Shown here one piece after another: positions 62,601 to 64,000 of a stretch of DNA of 64,000 nt. Both the position numbers and the translations under genes were made by a program. Numbering within the stretch: position 1 is the first letter of the stretch; each line of letters opens with the position of its first letter. The stretch covers positions 983,100 to 1,047,099 of the forward strand of contig VZDJ01000046.1 of NCBI GenBank assembly GCA_008694505.1, written 5' to 3'. The notes under the pieces were generated by a model. It was not told the origin of the DNA. It did no database searches and saw only the letters and a list, made by a program, of their open reading frames with translations. The stretch comes from Cyanoderma ruficeps (Eukaryota > Chordata > Aves > Passeriformes > Timaliidae).

Positions 62601-63473
62601 AGAAAAGGTGAAATGAAAAACGCTGTAAATAGATGCTAAACCCTTTGGAGGTGGCAGAGTAAAAATCTGCATTTTTAGACTGGGCCAAGGCTGTCAGTAT
62701 CAGCCTTAACTTGATTTTAGGATTAACCACTCCTAGCCTAGAAGGCCCATCTGTCACTTCCACAATATTAAGGTTTTATCCTCTGGTTAGTACAGTTAAA
62801 CTAAGGAAATGTGGGGTAAGTCTTCAGGGACTTGGCTTTGGGCAGCTGAAATTTTGTTTCCTCATATTGAGGAAACAAACACCCCCTGAAATGTGGTGAC
62901 CCAAACAGACACCCACTGAAATATGATGTCCCAAACAAACACAAACTGAAATGGGATGTCCCAAGCCTACTGAAATAGGATGTCCCAAACAAACACACGT
63001 CAAAAGAGGATGTTCCAAGCACATAAAACTCATCCAGGCTGGCAGTGATACTCCAATGTTATCAGCTGGCTCCTCCTCTTACAACAGTGAACCTGACAGA
63101 TCTTCCAGAGGGTTTTCACAAGGCAGATTTCATAGAGCTCTGTAAAATAGATTTTTAAAGGGCACTGGGAAATACAAGGTGTGCACTGCGTTGCAGAGCA
63201 GGGCTGGAGCTCTGTTAGGAAAATCTGTGACATGCAAACATCATCAAACTGCAGATTGCATCTCCCAGTGCTGGGTGAAGGTCTGAGGTGAGGAAGCTCC
63301 TCCCTGCAAAACACAGACATTGGGAGAGGACTGGAATTCTGGGAAGAGTCCCCTGTGTGAAGCCCCTAACACAGCTTTCCTGTCCCCAGCATAGTGTCCA
63401 CGATGGGCCACACACTCGTGGAGTCAGCAGCCACAGAGCCTTTCTTCCTCGGTGATGCCACCTCATCTGAAAG
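47617..63473 (+). CDS. CCDC13: Coiled-coil domain-containing protein 13, N-terminal 510 codons (11 exons, continues past the window)
   Basis: A coiled-coil protein of the centrosome and centriolar satellites, reported to act in ciliogenesis. Exons: 47617-47831 (after acceptor 47610), 51152-51300, 53035-53177, 55467-55556, 55783-55899, 56705-56809, 57990-58154, 58697-58873, 60273-60455, 61267-61370 and 63390-63473. All are GT-AG and the phases fit: 1532 nt, ending with 2 bases of a split codon. Matches to human CCDC13 as remembered: RLYKLVSEKDFEI, AGDVAATKIVELAKKN, LAKEVGEDVNIQSLL, WRGRAQQIL, ADPRKLSFQERNLLKIRSL, EKGKHDDELIDALL and MGHTLVESA. Almost all of it is heptad-rich coiled coil; the 61267 exon is a Pro/Ser/His linker. 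Human is about 715 aa, so roughly 200 residues lie beyond the right edge. Confidence 0.93.
47832..51151. other. CCDC13 intron, nothing recognised
   Basis: A 3.3-kb intron between the first two coding exons found. No repeat family or exon recognised. Phases of the flanking exons join directly, but a phase-neutral extra exon cannot be ruled out. Confidence 0.5.
53178..55466. other. CCDC13 intron, nothing recognised
   Basis: AT-rich 2.3-kb intron. No gene, RNA or clear mobile element seen. Confidence 0.5.
58874..60272. other. CCDC13 intron, nothing recognised
   Basis: No exon or known repeat seen. Confidence 0.5.
62878..63020. repeat. Minisatellite of about 30 bp in the last CCDC13 intron
   Basis: About five degenerate units of the form ACTGAAATAGGATGTCCCAA followed by ACAAACAC. 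Confidence 0.9.
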
Positions 63474-64000
63474 GTGGGTACAGGAACTTCATAATCAGCA
63501 GGGAGATGCTCTGCAAGCTGCTGGAAATCCTTCTCCTGCCTGCCTTGTTTCTGTAATGAAAGTTTCATGCACCGTCCCTCCTACCTGAAGCTGTCCAAGT
63601 GCTCTAACATCTGATTTCTCTCTTAATTTTGAAGTTGATTCCTTGTTTGACACCAATCTTTCCCATTTTTACTCCCAACCACCGAGATTTCTCCTGCTTT
63701 TTTTTGTCCTAAAGAAGATCTTCTGAATGCAGCGAGGTCAGAGAAGTAATGAAGTACATAATAATGGGATACATGGGAAAACTGCCCCTTCCTTTCAGCA
63801 CATATCGGACACAAGAACAGCCATTGTGCCAGTGCTGCCTGAAGCCTTTCAGAAGGAGAAAATCAATAGCAGGGCATTGAATAGTTTAGTGTAGCACTTG
63901 GGAGATACAATCTGCTTTTACTTTGGCAGTAGCACTGGGAGGAAAGTCAGGGGTAATGAATTGATCAGAGGTGGCAGTTTGTTCTCAGGGGTGATTCTGG
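63474..64000. other. CCDC13 intron, right edge of window
   Basis: Begins with the donor GTGGGT. No further exon recognised before the window ends. Confidence 0.5.

Overview
The window looks like vertebrate nuclear DNA from a bird, probably a passerine. Genes are split by GT-AG introns. CR1 LINE 3' ends are scattered throughout, several antisense retroviral LTRs sit in introns, and two promoters are CpG islands. The gene set CYP8B1-ACKR2-HIGD1A-CCDC13 corresponds to a known vertebrate neighbourhood (human 3p22.1, from memory). N bases at 4800, 19152-19159 and 41905 indicate a draft assembly.

Layout. (1) 919-26178, plus strand: the 3' part of OBSCN (obscurin). I could join 25 exons with consistent splice phase into one open frame of 2272 residues ending at 26178. 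It encodes a linker, an Ig domain, kinase 1, a very large linker exon, a second Ig, an FN3 domain and kinase 2. The 3' UTR runs to about 27445. (2) 29138-30667, minus strand: intronless CYP8B1 (sterol 12-alpha-hydroxylase), tail to tail with OBSCN. (3) 33273-34387, minus strand: the main coding exon of ACKR2, an atypical chemokine receptor, whose start codon lies in an unidentified upstream exon. (4) 39170-45005, plus strand: HIGD1A with a CpG-island promoter and three coding exons (95 aa). (5) 45390 to the right edge, plus strand: the first 11 coding exons found for CCDC13 (510 codons plus 2 bases); the gene continues beyond the window.

These genes are not an operon and do unrelated jobs: muscle sarcomere and sarcoplasmic reticulum organisation (OBSCN), bile-acid synthesis (CYP8B1), chemokine scavenging (ACKR2), the mitochondrial respiratory chain (HIGD1A), and a coiled-coil centrosome/cilium protein (CCDC13). 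Compared with mammals, the joining of OBSCN to this cluster is a rearranged synteny.

No wholly new biological system is visible. The most notable structures are a tandem array that begins on an OBSCN splice donor and carries six CACCTG E-boxes, an in-frame 45-bp coding repeat in the OBSCN linker whose units each end like a splice acceptor, a cluster of antisense LTRs in OBSCN introns, an ACKR2 exon lacking its own ATG, a 9-bp repeat abutting the ACKR2 stop codon, and a possible overlapping upstream ORF in CCDC13.
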